A stretch of DNA of 64,000 nucleotides from Photobacterium phosphoreum (GTDB lineage: Bacteria > Pseudomonadota > Gammaproteobacteria > Enterobacterales > Vibrionaceae): positions 1,062,785 through 1,126,784 of the forward strand of contig NZ_MSCQ01000002.1 in NCBI RefSeq assembly GCF_002954725.1, read 5' to 3'. Shown piece by piece: positions 35,527-45,385 of this stretch (positions within the stretch are counted from its first letter, which is position 1; every line of letters begins with the position of its first letter). The position numbers and the translations under genes were made by a program. The notes under the pieces are model-generated. The model had not been told where the DNA came from. It saw only the letters and a program-made list of their open reading frames with translations, and made no database searches.

Positions 35527-37856
35527 TAGTGACACCCTCCACTTTTGTGTTGCGCTGGGGTGGTTGGCATCGACAGTTGCCAATCAACTTTTTGACTCAA
35601 ATAACGGATACCAATAATAAAACTTAACATTAATGAACTCGCAAATATTAACCAACCGATTGTTGCTATTGGGTGGTGGGCAAACGTTGCTGTTTGATAA
35701 AAAGCAATCGCGAGTGCATACGCCACCGCGATCCCCCAGAAAGTAGAGAACCACGCCCAGTTACGGCCTATTTCTTTCGCGATAACCCCGATTGTTGATA
35801 CACAGGGCACATATAATAAAACAAAAATCAAATAAGCATAGGCACCAGCCATTGAACCAAATTGATTATGCATTTGCCCCATCGCTGTTGTATCCATGTT
35901 GCCATCAGCTTCACTGGCTTTAATCGGGTTTTTTAAGGTTGTAAATGAGAAACTATTTTCAACACCGGTAACGGTATCTTGCCATGCTGTTTTTAGCTCT
36001 GTTAGTAAATGGAACGGTTGTGAACCATCTGCTATTTTTTGATTGGCTAATTCAGCACTGTAAAGAGTATTGAGTGTACCGACGACGACTTCTTTGGCTA
36101 AGAATCCAGTCAGTAACCCCACGCTTGCAGGCCAATTTTGTTGGCTTACACCAAGCGGTGATAATACCGGAGTTACCCAGCGACCAATGTCAGATAATGC
36201 AGAATTTTGTTGTTGACCCGGTTCAATAACACGCCCAGAAAACGTCACGCTATTAAGAGCCATAACAATCATACAAATAGGGATGATCAGTCGACACGCC
36301 TTAACTAAAAAGCCTCGTAGGCGACTCCAACTATGGATCAACGTTGTTTTAATGCTTGGTACGTGATAAGTCGGCAACTCCATAATAAAAGGAGAGGCTT
36401 CACCTGTTAATAATGTTTTCTTTAATATAAAACCGGTGAGCACTGCGACAAAAATACCGAGTAGGTAGAGTGAGAAGACAATTAAACTGCCCATTCCTTG
36501 AAAAAATGCGGCAGAGAATACCCCAAAAATAGCGAGTCGAGCACCACAAGACATAAACGGTGCCATCATTGAGGTTAAAATACGATCTCTAGGGGTTTCG
36601 AGTGTACGTGAAGCCATAATTGAGGGGATATTACAGCCGAATCCGACAATGAGAGGCACAAAGGATTTACCCGGTAGACCAATAGATTGCATTAAACGGT
36701 CGATAACAAAGGCTGCACGTGCCATGTAGCCACTATCTTCTAATACCGAAAGATATAAGAACATTAATCCTATTTGAGGAATAAAGGGCATTACTGTATT
36801 AATACCGCCGCCAAGCCCTTGTGATAAAATGGCGCTTAACCATAAAGGTAACCCAAGATACTGGCATAGCCATGCCGTACCATGAATAAAGATAGCGGCT
36901 GAGCCTTCATCAAAAATAGGTTGTAGCCCGCCACCAATGTTAATCGCAAACCAAAACATTAAATACATGACGAATAAGAAAATCGGCAATCCGAGATAGC
37001 GATTAAGGACTACCGCATCGATCCATTGGGTTAATTTATGTTGTGTCGCCTGCTCATGAGATGTTGATTGAGTGATGATCTCAGCAACCGTTTGATAGCG
37101 AGCATCTGCAATTAATAAATCAGCATGTTCATTGTATGTTTGATAAAGTAAATGTTGATAATGGGTGACTCGATCTGGAATATTCGTATTTAACACATGA
37201 TGTTGGGCCGCAATATCTGATTCGAGTAATCTCAAGGCTAGCCATTGTTTATTGTTATTTTCTATTAATATGTCAGGAATATCCGCACTTAATTGGGTGA
37301 TGATATTGCCTAATTGGATTGGGAAATGGGTTTTAAAGGGAGGAATATGTGGCGTAATGAGTTGTTTTTCAATCGCAGCTTTTAATGGTTCTACGCCTTT
37401 ATTTTTGTTAGCAATTAAACACACAACAGGGCAACCCAATTGGGCTGATAATTTTTCAGCATCAATGACAATGTTTTTTTGACGTGCAATGTCGAGCATA
37501 TTCAGAACAACTAGACAAGGTACATGCATTTCAAGTAATTGCAGAGTTAGGTAAAGATTACGCTCAAGGTTGGCCGCATCCACAATATTAACCACAAGAT
37601 TTGCTTCACCACTCAGTATATAGTCGCAACCAATTTGTTCATCGATTGAGCCTTGCTCGTCAAATGAACTCATTGAATAAATACCGGGTAAATCAACAAC
37701 GGTTACTGTTTGGTTATTATACTGATAAGTGCCTTCTTTTTTATCAACCGTTACACCTGCCCAATTCCCTGTTCGTTGTCTGGCACCGGTTAAGGTATTA
37801 AATAATGTGGTTTTACCACAGTTTGGGTTACCCAATAAGGCAATACTATTTGCCAT
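35526..37856 (-). CDS. feoB: Ferrous iron transporter FeoB
   Basis: A 776-residue inner-membrane protein importing Fe2+. The N-terminal G domain has G1 GNPNCGKTT (9-17), G3 DLPG and G4 NMLD; a GDI-like linker follows, then the membrane core with two gate motifs (SGCG-type GFGCNIPSIMASRTLE and MSCGARLAIFGVF) and about eight further helices. The ATG at 37856 is preferred, with GGAG eight bases ahead. feoC follows; no feoA of the usual 75 residues is present upstream, which is unusual because Vibrio operons are normally feoABC. Confidence 0.96.
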   Translation of the reverse strand: MANSIALLGNPNCGKTTLFNTLTGARQRTGNWAGVTVDKKEGTYQYNNQTVTVVDLPGIYSMSSFDEQGSIDEQIGCDYILSGEANLVVNIVDAANLERNLYLTLQLLEMHVPCLVVLNMLDIARQKNIVIDAEKLSAQLGCPVVCLIANKNKGVEPLKAAIEKQLITPHIPPFKTHFPIQLGNIITQLSADIPDILIENNNKQWLALRLLESDIAAQHHVLNTNIPDRVTHYQHLLYQTYNEHADLLIADARYQTVAEIITQSTSHEQATQHKLTQWIDAVVLNRYLGLPIFLFVMYLMFWFAINIGGGLQPIFDEGSAAIFIHGTAWLCQYLGLPLWLSAILSQGLGGGINTVMPFIPQIGLMFLYLSVLEDSGYMARAAFVIDRLMQSIGLPGKSFVPLIVGFGCNIPSIMASRTLETPRDRILTSMMAPFMSCGARLAIFGVFSAAFFQGMGSLIVFSLYLLGIFVAVLTGFILKKTLLTGEASPFIMELPTYHVPSIKTTLIHSWSRLRGFLVKACRLIIPICMIVMALNSVTFSGRVIEPGQQQNSALSDIGRWVTPVLSPLGVSQQNWPASVGLLTGFLAKEVVVGTLNTLYSAELANQKIADGSQPFHLLTELKTAWQDTVTGVENSFSFTTLKNPIKASEADGNMDTTAMGQMHNQFGSMAGAYAYLIFVLLYVPCVSTIGVIAKEIGRNWAWFSTFWGIAVAYALAIAFYQTATFAHHPIATIGWLIFASSLMLSFIIGIRYLSQKVDWQLSMPTTPAQHKSGGCH

Positions 37857-38455
37857 TATTATTTCTCCGAACATAGTTTGATAATAGGAAAAGTAGCTAA
37901 TAAAATCGAGGTTAAAAGTATATTAACGTTATTAGTTTGATTGTTTAATATAAATGTAAATAGATATCAATTACATTTATATCGGGGTTGATAGCAACCG
38001 TCAAATATTATTTAAAAAATAGGCATTATTTATTATGGATACTGATTTATTTAGGAGTAATTATTACCCACTAAGAACAAGTTATTTTATCTATTAATGG
38101 TGATCTTAACGTAGTGGGCTTTTATTGTTATTTTGAAGGTGAAGATAGTTAATAAAAATTACTTATATTGAATCGTTGGTTTATTATTGTTAAATGATAC
38201 TGGCTGTAGGCATCCCATTAATTAATGGCTATGTTAATTTTAGTTAATGATATCAATAATCACTTGTTACAAGTAGTCGGTCATAGAGTGTTCAAAAATT
38301 GCGATCTAATATGAATAGTGCCTAATTTGACCCAAATGTTATTTTTTGTGACTATCTTTGTGATGTGATTAATATTTGTTAACAATTATGTGTTTTTGAA
38401 AATGATTGTTTTGGTTTATTATTACTGTGTTTATAATCAGTGTGTGAAATGTTTT
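37857..38455. other. Intergenic region upstream of feoB
   Basis: About 600 bp of AT-rich DNA. Apart from the dyad at 37948-37982 no gene, RNA or repeat was recognised; in particular no feoA-like frame was found on the minus strand. Confidence 0.55.
37948..37982. promoter_or_regulatory. 12-bp dyad in feoB promoter region
   Basis: Perfect inverted arms ATATAAATGTAA (37948-37959) and TTACATTTATAT (37971-37982), spaced 11 bp, about 90 bp upstream of feoB. The centre (ATAGATATCAA) only weakly resembles a Fur box. Iron or oxygen control (Fur, FNR, ArcA) is expected for feo but the identity of the binding protein is open. Confidence 0.5.
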
Positions 38456-38659
38456 ATGTGGTTTGAAAGCAAAAAAAATACAGCTGCAGTGGATAAAGAT
38501 AAATTGATTTCTGAAATTCATGAGCTTGTTTTAAAACAATATAGTCAACATGATATAAAACTAATAAAAAACATCACCTCTAAAGGTAGTATTGAGTTAC
38601 ATTTTGCTGTGGCGGGTGAAGATGTATTACAGATGAGCATTGAATCATCCAATGCTTAA
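38456..38659 (+). CDS. Small hypothetical protein
   Basis: A 67-residue acidic/amphipathic protein beginning MWFESKKNTAAVDKDKLISEIHELVLKQYSQHD, with a predicted helix followed by beta strands (KGSIELHFAVAGEDVLQMSIES). The frame is open upstream to a GTG at 38390, which would add a hydrophobic Tyr/Val/Cys-rich stretch (membrane-like); the ribosome sites are poor for both starts, so the N-terminus is uncertain. No family recognised. Confidence 0.5.
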   Translation: MWFESKKNTAAVDKDKLISEIHELVLKQYSQHDIKLIKNITSKGSIELHFAVAGEDVLQMSIESSNA

Positions 38660-38710
38660 TTGTTTTATCATAAAATCAGCCATAAGTTATTTATGGCTGA
38701 CGATGATTTT

Positions 38711-39340
38711 TTATTTTAAATGATTGATTTTTTTGTTATTAAATGAAAATACATAATTAGCTGCAGCATAAATTATTATTGTATAACCTAATAGTTCAGT
38801 GGTTTCTTCTGCAATATTTTTCACAATACGCTGAAAATCAGAACCCATTACTTGATGCCAAAAAACGTCCATGCCAAATAATCGTGAGAATACAAAAATA
38901 ATGGCTAACCCGATGCATAATATTGGGAAGTTTTTGTCTTTTACAAATAAATATAATGTGTTAAGTGTATTTTCTCGTTTTTGTATGGAGTAATAAAGTG
39001 CCGTGATTGCAGTAATTATCGCGGGATAAACCCAAAATCCATGAAAGACTGCATTATCAAAAAATGAATCGAGTTCTCTAATTAACATACAGAAAAAGAA
39101 AGCTGAAATTAATATAAACCCATGATGATGTTTTTTATCTGTGAATCCGATAAATAAAAAAGATCCGGCAGTAATAGCCAAAAACATTTCTTCAGTCCAC
39201 TCTGTTAGTGATTGTTCGGGTATATTATTATGTAATGTTAATACATCGTAACGAACAGCAATAATAGGTAGTATCATAAGAATTAGAATAAAAATGAAAT
39301 TAATGAATTTCATGACTATATAGTTAAAGTGTTTAGACAT
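38711..39340 (-). CDS. Uncharacterised polytopic membrane protein
   Basis: A 209-residue inner-membrane protein with about six hydrophobic helices (residues about 11-30, 50-66, 75-90, 100-118, 135-152, 180-200). Charged sites WTEEMFLAITAG and IRELDSFFDN sit between helices, and AEETTELLGYTIIIYAAAN ends the core. No transporter or enzyme signature was recognised. It stands alone between a small hypothetical gene and a LysR gene. Confidence 0.75.
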   Translation of the reverse strand: MSKHFNYIVMKFINFIFILILMILPIIAVRYDVLTLHNNIPEQSLTEWTEEMFLAITAGSFLFIGFTDKKHHHGFILISAFFFCMLIRELDSFFDNAVFHGFWVYPAIITAITALYYSIQKRENTLNTLYLFVKDKNFPILCIGLAIIFVFSRLFGMDVFWHQVMGSDFQRIVKNIAEETTELLGYTIIIYAAANYVFSFNNKKINHLK

Positions 39341-39644
39341 AATATCACTGTTGTTTTGTTTTATAATTATCCTTTGAATATGATTTAATTAAATCAATCA
39401 GTTACGGTCCCTGTGAGTAGGGGCGTATAATAAGTTAATTAATTATCCATTTCAAATAGAATTAAATCATAAATAAGTAAAAGACTTTTACTAAAAACCA
39501 TTAAATTATTTTATATGCAACAGATTTGTTGGTTTGTTGGGGGGTAAAGTTAATATTATTATTTTATAAATAGATAAATAGATAAATAGATAAATAATGA
39601 CGGGTAATCACTGTATCATTTATCTATTTAAGAGTAATTTATAA
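39341..39644. other. AT-rich intergenic region
   Basis: About 300 bp between two minus-strand genes. Apart from the 8-bp tandem repeat at 39566-39597 nothing was recognised. Confidence 0.5.
39566..39597. repeat. 8-bp tandem repeat (ATAAATAG)x4
   Basis: Four tandem copies of ATAAATAG (last one with a single change) 48 bp downstream of the LysR stop codon. A short repeat of this type can vary in number between strains. Confidence 0.85.
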
Positions 39645-40556
39645 CTATTGACCTAGTTGAGATAAAAGATGGTCAATAACTACTTTTGTTTTTAAATCTT
39701 GTGTTTTATCTTTGGTATAAACCAATGCCATTGAGTGTGCAGTATTAAACGGTGAGACGGTATATTGATTTAATATCCGTATTAGTTTTTTTTCATTAAT
39801 TGCTGTGATTACCATATGATGTGGCAATAGAACGACACCACCATTTTGCAGTGCTGCTTCTAATAAAGCCAAAGAGCTGTTACTTGATAACCATGCTGAA
39901 TTGAGTTCTATTTTTTGTTTAGTTTTTATGTCTGGCTGAGTCTGTTCAAAGTACCATTGGGTGCTAATATTTCTAAAGTTTTGAGCTAACAGTTGATGCT
40001 GTTTAAGATCGACTGGCTGGTGTATTGGTGCTGCTGTTGCTAAATAATCAGCACTTGCACAGGCCCAATATTCTATATGTTGTAGCGGCCGAGCAATAAA
40101 AGCACTGTCGGAATAATCTTCAATACGAATATAAATATCATAGTCAGCGCCGTAAGGATCTAATGCTTCTTCGCCATAATTGAGGTAAATAGTGAGTTGA
40201 GGCCATTGCTGTTGTAATACGGGTAATAGCGGAGCGATATAATGAGTGCCATACCATAGTGGGGCACTTATTTTGACATGTCCTTGAACCCGTTGTTGAT
40301 GTAAAGCGACCTCTTCAGCCAATTGATCAAGTTGCGCACAAATAACCATTCCTTGACGATAAACGTGTTGGCCAGTTTCGGTTAATGATAACCGTCGAGT
40401 ATGCCGAATAAGGAGCTGACTATTAAACTCTTTTTCTAATTGTTGGACGTGCCTTGAAATAGATGAAACAGCAACATTAAGTTGTTCTGCTGCTGCTGAA
40501 AAGCTGCCTTGTTTTACCGTAGTAATAAAATAGCGTAAAGATTCGATAGATTTCAT
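39645..40556 (-). CDS. LysR-family transcriptional regulator
   Basis: A 303-residue LysR-type regulator: N-terminal winged helix (MKSIESLRYFITTVKQGSFSAAAEQLNVAVSSISRHVQQLE), linker helix, and a periplasmic-binding-protein-like effector domain from about residue 90. It resembles the subgroup that acts on quinone or dehydrogenase genes (GHVKISAPLWYGTHYIAPLLP). It is divergent from the 2-keto-acid decarboxylase gene with a 192-bp shared promoter region, so that gene is its likely target. Confidence 0.9.
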   Translation of the reverse strand: MKSIESLRYFITTVKQGSFSAAAEQLNVAVSSISRHVQQLEKEFNSQLLIRHTRRLSLTETGQHVYRQGMVICAQLDQLAEEVALHQQRVQGHVKISAPLWYGTHYIAPLLPVLQQQWPQLTIYLNYGEEALDPYGADYDIYIRIEDYSDSAFIARPLQHIEYWACASADYLATAAPIHQPVDLKQHQLLAQNFRNISTQWYFEQTQPDIKTKQKIELNSAWLSSNSSLALLEAALQNGGVVLLPHHMVITAINEKKLIRILNQYTVSPFNTAHSMALVYTKDKTQDLKTKVVIDHLLSQLGQ

Positions 40557-40748
40557 AATATTGGCTCACGATATTGTTGTTCATTTTTTTGTAGTGCAAT
40601 GTGTATCCATTAAAACACATATTATTGTTTCGAAAAGTGCAAAACAGTTTTTGAATCTTGGTACTTACCCTTTTATATAAAAGGATTAGGATGTTTGAAC
40701 TGACTACTGATTGTTAAGTAGATAATTTTTACTATCAAGGCTATAAAA

Positions 40749-42431
40749 ATGAAATCGTCACTTACTGTTGTTGAATATCTTATTGAAGCATTAAAAGCGA
40801 TTAATTTGCATCACGTTTTTGGTGTTCCAGGTGATTTTGCCTTTCCAATCAATGATGCTATTTGTAACGATAGCAACATTGAATGGATTGGTTGTTCTAA
40901 TGAATTAAATGCGGCATATGCTGCTGATGGTTATGCTCGTGTTCATGGTATAGCGGCATTAAATACTACCTATGGTCCCGGAGAGTTAAGTGCGTTATGT
41001 GGTGTTGCAGGCTCTTTTGCTGCGCACTTACCTGTGATTTTTATTGTCGGTATGCCAAGTTCAAGTTTGATGACAACGGGTAAATTAATTCACCATACCT
41101 TAGGTGATGGTCAATTTGATATTTTTGCTAAAATGGCTGCTGAAGTCACCGTTGGCAATGTCGTATTAAGTCGTGATAATGCTGATGTTGAAATTCAACG
41201 GATGATTCAAATGGCATTAACCACGAAGCGTCCGGTTTATATTGGTGTCCCTGAAGATATTGCCAATATTATATTAACTCATCCACAGTCTTTTGATTTT
41301 TGCTATGCAGCGCCTAATGCGTCTAAAGATGTTGACGCACTAGCACAAAAGATAGCGACACAGATCAATAAAGCCCGTCATCCGGTGGTAATGGTTGGTG
41401 AGCATTTACGGGTGTATAACGCCTTAGATCAAGCTCAAACCCTGATTGAAACAGCAAACCTTCCTTTTGCGACAATGTTTGCCGATAAAGCGATTATCGA
41501 TGAAACTCATCCTAATTTTATTGGTTTATATGATGGTAAAGTGATTAATCGTGCAGTACGCGAGATGGTTGAAAATAGCGATTGTGTGATAAATCTCGGG
41601 GCATTATTCACTGATTTTAATACTGGCGCATTTAGTGCGCGGTGGCCACAAAATACGATTAATGTCTATGGCGATCGGGTTGAATATGAGCAGTATTATT
41701 ATGATGCAGTTGCGTTAGCACCATTATTAACGGCAATTACCGCATTAATCAAACCGCGCCCTAATATTAATTATCCTTGTTATATGGGCTATCGCCCAGT
41801 TCAAGCTGCTGCTGATGCTGCGATTGATACCGCTTATTTATACCCTCGCTTAGAGCAGTTTTTTAAAGAGGGCGATCAGATTATTGCTGAAACAGGGACG
41901 GTATCAATGGGGCTTGGAATGGCACATTTACCCAAGCAAGCCCGTTTTTACAATCAAACACTATGGGGCAGTATTGGTTGGGCGACACCTGCCGCTTTAG
42001 GTGCTGCATTAGCGAATCCTCAGCAGCGTACCGTGTTATTAACTGGCGAAGGCTCTCATCAATTAACTGTGCAGGAAATTGGACAATTTCATCGTTATCA
42101 TCAAACACCGATTATTTTTGTTATTAATAATAATGGCTATTTGATTGAACGCATTTTGTGTAAAGATCCGATGATCGCTTATAACGATTTATGTCAGTGG
42201 AATTATACGTTATTACCTGAGGCGTTTGGTATTAGTGACTGGTTAGTAGCTAAAGTAGAAACTAACGCTGAGCTTGATGAAGCATTAGCAATGGCACAAA
42301 CAGCAACCACTGGGGTATATATTGAAATAGTAACGGCGGTGATGGCAACGCCAGCTTTAGCGGCAAATTTAGCGGCTCAGCTCAATTCGGCACGTGGTAT
42401 TCCCGTGCACGTGATGGCTGTTGAAGACTAA
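40749..42431 (+). CDS. Thiamine-diphosphate 2-keto-acid decarboxylase (indolepyruvate/pyruvate type)
   Basis: A 560-residue ThDP enzyme of the pyruvate/indolepyruvate decarboxylase family. Glu52 in SNELNAAYAADGYAR activates the cofactor; the tandem His115-His116 in LIHHTLGDG is the active-site pair typical of decarboxylases rather than oxidases; the ThDP/Mg motif is GEGSHQLTVQEI...NNNGY. A Glu in place of Asp in the GDG motif is also seen in branched-chain keto-acid decarboxylases, so the natural substrate could be pyruvate, indolepyruvate or a branched-chain keto acid. It is divergent from a LysR gene and ends at a hairpin. Confidence 0.9.
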   Translation: MKSSLTVVEYLIEALKAINLHHVFGVPGDFAFPINDAICNDSNIEWIGCSNELNAAYAADGYARVHGIAALNTTYGPGELSALCGVAGSFAAHLPVIFIVGMPSSSLMTTGKLIHHTLGDGQFDIFAKMAAEVTVGNVVLSRDNADVEIQRMIQMALTTKRPVYIGVPEDIANIILTHPQSFDFCYAAPNASKDVDALAQKIATQINKARHPVVMVGEHLRVYNALDQAQTLIETANLPFATMFADKAIIDETHPNFIGLYDGKVINRAVREMVENSDCVINLGALFTDFNTGAFSARWPQNTINVYGDRVEYEQYYYDAVALAPLLTAITALIKPRPNINYPCYMGYRPVQAAADAAIDTAYLYPRLEQFFKEGDQIIAETGTVSMGLGMAHLPKQARFYNQTLWGSIGWATPAALGAALANPQQRTVLLTGEGSHQLTVQEIGQFHRYHQTPIIFVINNNGYLIERILCKDPMIAYNDLCQWNYTLLPEAFGISDWLVAKVETNAELDEALAMAQTATTGVYIEIVTAVMATPALAANLAAQLNSARGIPVHVMAVED

Positions 42432-42454
42432 ATAAGCTATTGAACTGATGATAA

Positions 42455-42480
42455 TGTCGAGCCTTTTTATCGGCTCGGCA
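42455..42480. terminator. Hairpin between convergent decarboxylase and DUF1501 genes
   Basis: Stem TGTCGAGCC/GGCTCGGCA (42455-42463 with 42472-42480, one G-T wobble), 8-nt loop. The T run is weak on both sides, so it may be only a partial terminator. Confidence 0.6.
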
Positions 42481-42493
42481 TTGTTAGATATAA

Positions 42494-43828
42494 TTAAATA
42501 AATTCAATATAAGGTGAATCGAAATTGGTCAAATTAGGGAAGATTGATAATATTTGTGCAGCGGGTAACCCCAGCCAACGGCATAATGAAGCATTGACTT
42601 GATCTGCTGCTATGGTGGGAATAATACGGCCATTATTATAGTTATGTTGACTATTTACCGTTAACTGAGGCCATTCACCATAAATCTCATTACCACGGAC
42701 AGCTCCCCCTGTGATTATTTGGTGGCCAGCCCAGCCATGATCTGTGCCACTGGCATTGGCTTGTAAACGACGTCCAAAATCAGACATTGTTACACAAGTT
42801 ACTTGATCATTGAGACCTGAATCGACCATATCAGCATTAAAGGCACTTAATGCATCACTCACCTGTTTAAGTAGCTGTGGATGAATATTTTGTTGATCCT
42901 TATGAGTATCAAAACCTTCAAGACCAACGAAAAATACTTGGCGTTGTTGGTGCATATCATCACGCGCTTTAATTAAACGACTGACCATATTTAGCTGCTC
43001 TGCTAAATCTAACGCCGGATAAGTGTCATGACTTGGATGCTTAGCTAAAATTGTTTTTATCGCTTCATTTTCAGAAAGGTTACGCGACATCGCACTGGCA
43101 TAGTTACGCATATAAATATTGCTATACTGGCGTTGAGTAAAATGAGCAAAATAACCATCAAGGCGTTCTTCATCATTCCAGGCCGAGTATTTCCCTGCAC
43201 CTTTACCATTAACAACCGTTTGTTGGGCTTTTTTATTGCGCAGCAATTTTTGACCTTGGCTTATTGAAATCAACGGAGATAGGCTACCTGTCGCACCAAG
43301 CATGTCCATCATTCTTCCTGCCCATCCATAAGCATTACCGAGGTTTTCAGTACCTAATTGCCATAGATCTTGTTGCTGATTATGCGCCATTAGAAATTGT
43401 GGTAATTTAACCTGATCATTACTAATATCATCTCGCGTTGTTGGTTGAATTAACTGACCTGAATTAATAATCGCCGTTGCATTACCTGCTTTAAACAAAG
43501 GTAATAATGACGACATGTTATTATTAATACTCAGTGGCACCCCATTGGTTGTGGTTAAATTCAAAGGGCTTAATTGCGTTTCAGGTAAGCCCATTTTAGG
43601 TCGAGCAGCTTTATAGTCTTGATAGGCATCACATCCAGGGGTTGGTACAATCATATTGTAAGCATCGTTACCGCCAAAAAGAAACACACAGACTAAGGCT
43701 TTATTGGCATTTTCTGATGATCGCGCAGCATTGGGTGATGTTAGGGCTGAGGCAAATGTTGATGTAGATAAGGTCGTCGCACTAACAACGGCACTGGTTT
43801 TTAAAAAATGTCGACGTGATAATTTCAT
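42494..43828 (-). CDS. DUF1501 protein with Tat-type signal
   Basis: A 444-residue exported protein. The N-terminus MKLSRRHFLKTSAVVSATTLS has a twin-arginine motif (SRRHFLK) and hydrophobic segment, so it is probably exported folded by Tat. The rest is a DUF1501 domain of the alkaline-phosphatase/sulfatase-like fold: LVCVFLFGGNDAYNMIVP near the N-terminus and VTMSDFGRRLQANASGTDHGWAGHQI near the C-terminus. Its ATG is 6 bp after the DUF1800 gene stop, forming the widespread DUF1800-DUF1501 pair. The biochemical role is not established. Confidence 0.9.
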   Translation of the reverse strand: MKLSRRHFLKTSAVVSATTLSTSTFASALTSPNAARSSENANKALVCVFLFGGNDAYNMIVPTPGCDAYQDYKAARPKMGLPETQLSPLNLTTTNGVPLSINNNMSSLLPLFKAGNATAIINSGQLIQPTTRDDISNDQVKLPQFLMAHNQQQDLWQLGTENLGNAYGWAGRMMDMLGATGSLSPLISISQGQKLLRNKKAQQTVVNGKGAGKYSAWNDEERLDGYFAHFTQRQYSNIYMRNYASAMSRNLSENEAIKTILAKHPSHDTYPALDLAEQLNMVSRLIKARDDMHQQRQVFFVGLEGFDTHKDQQNIHPQLLKQVSDALSAFNADMVDSGLNDQVTCVTMSDFGRRLQANASGTDHGWAGHQIITGGAVRGNEIYGEWPQLTVNSQHNYNNGRIIPTIAADQVNASLCRWLGLPAAQILSIFPNLTNFDSPYIEFI

Positions 43829-43834
43829 GGTTAA

Positions 43835-45385
43835 TTACCCTTCACAGAAAAATTCAGGTGCCGTTGTCGCAATGTATATGGCGTTGATAAAACGGATCTT
43901 GAGTTGATAAGGTGCGGTGTGGAGAGATAAAGCCTTATACATATAATCCTGAAGGCTTTGTGACATTAAGCCACCGTAAAAACGTTCATTAATAAGTGCC
44001 ACATACTCTGTTGTGCCCATTGATAGGTCATGAAAATCGGTACGATCCCAATGCCATTCTTTGGCGTCAGTTTTATTCCATTTTAATGTGTTGTACCACA
44101 TTCGATTGTGAGTCTTGCGCATGATGTCTGCGGTTATTATTGTAAATTCTGGGGCCGCAAGGCCTAAATCAGTAATTTCACCTTGAGGGGCATCATTAGG
44201 TTTATAAAAGTTAAATACAGTTTCAGCACAAAGTGCAGCTTGACCGTATGTTACTTCGGCCCATTGCGTATCCCACCAATGTTCACCTACAGCTTGCATG
44301 TTTAATGCACGTAATTGATTAGCAACGACAAGTAAGGGTTCTTTAAGTAAACCAAAATGTTGGTGTTCATCTTTAGGATCGTGTTCTGCAGCGTAACTGA
44401 TGCCTTTAAAAACATCAGGATCGGTGAGAACGGCTTTAATGGTGGCTTGCAAATCACCACGGATACCGTCGCCGTTATCTTCAAATACTTCGGCAACACG
44501 TCGAATATGGTTACGACTTGGATTACTGGTCACAAAGCGTTTAATAAGATGAATTGCAATAAAAACGGGGGTATTGCTATGATTAAAGAGCATATCAACA
44601 ACAGCATCAAGATCTTGGTTTGCATCTTGACCTGCAGGGAAATGGGTGCCCATTACCGTCTTTTCCCCCATATCATGCTGACTATTATCCGCTGTCATGG
44701 GAGAGATCCAATCATAACGCCAATTGTCATAATGGATATTCCAGCCACAGAGTAAACGTGACATATTCTCGACATCATCTTGATTATAAGTCGGTATTTT
44801 ATTGCCATTTTGGTCAAGTATTGGTTGACCGTATTTATCCAGTTGCCATAAACCAATGGTGAATAATTGCATACATTCACGGGGAAAGTTTTCATCAGGA
44901 AAGGTATTGGTTTGTGGGTTATGCTTTTTGCTACCAGATAATGTTAAATATTGACCCATCATTGCACTAATCGTTACGGTCTTAAATAAGGTTCGGAAAT
45001 TATCAAAAGCATGTTTAACAAGCATGTCGTAATAATTTGCCAAGCCTTCGTTGACCGAACCTACGCCATGTGAAGAAACAACAAATAATTGACTTAACGC
45101 GTAAGCCATACGTTGACGTAATTGATCTTCACCTGTGATCGTACATTGCCACCATATACCTTGGCGCATGTCATCTTGGGCGTTACGGTAACTTGAACTG
45201 CTAAGGAGTGATCTTAACTTGGATAGTTGGTAGGTGGGCGTTGCTGAAAATTGGTCGTCAAACCAAGCATCAAAGCCTTTTTTTTGAAGAAGATCTATTT
45301 GGCCTTTTTTAGGACCGAATGAACCCCGATAAAGAAACTTAGCACATTGACGAAGGTTATCGCTATATATTTTGGTGTCAGTCAT
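43835..45385 (-). CDS. DUF1800 family protein
   Basis: A 516-residue protein of the DUF1800 family: AKFLYRGSFGPKKGQIDLL at the N-terminus, LRQRMAYALSQLFVVSSHG, ENFPRECMQLFTIGLWQLD and VFIAIHLIKRFVTSNPS are typical. No classical signal peptide is seen, which is common in this family, although the partner DUF1501 protein has a Tat signal. The two genes form a conserved pair found in many marine bacteria with no agreed function; suggestions include cell-envelope or polymer-related roles. Confidence 0.9.
   Translation of the reverse strand: MTDTKIYSDNLRQCAKFLYRGSFGPKKGQIDLLQKKGFDAWFDDQFSATPTYQLSKLRSLLSSSSYRNAQDDMRQGIWWQCTITGEDQLRQRMAYALSQLFVVSSHGVGSVNEGLANYYDMLVKHAFDNFRTLFKTVTISAMMGQYLTLSGSKKHNPQTNTFPDENFPRECMQLFTIGLWQLDKYGQPILDQNGNKIPTYNQDDVENMSRLLCGWNIHYDNWRYDWISPMTADNSQHDMGEKTVMGTHFPAGQDANQDLDAVVDMLFNHSNTPVFIAIHLIKRFVTSNPSRNHIRRVAEVFEDNGDGIRGDLQATIKAVLTDPDVFKGISYAAEHDPKDEHQHFGLLKEPLLVVANQLRALNMQAVGEHWWDTQWAEVTYGQAALCAETVFNFYKPNDAPQGEITDLGLAAPEFTIITADIMRKTHNRMWYNTLKWNKTDAKEWHWDRTDFHDLSMGTTEYVALINERFYGGLMSQSLQDYMYKALSLHTAPYQLKIRFINAIYIATTAPEFFCEG

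Noticed and set aside
37950-37980. Fur box upstream of feoB
   Set aside because: The sequence matches only about 10 of 19 consensus positions; it was kept only as an unassigned dyad.
42041-42120. Inactive decarboxylase because GEG replaces GDG in the ThDP motif
   Set aside because: Branched-chain keto-acid decarboxylases with GEG are active, and all other catalytic residues are present.
44357-44755. 132-codon plus-strand frame inside the DUF1800 gene
   Set aside because: Entirely antisense to a clear conserved gene; composition is that of a shadow frame.
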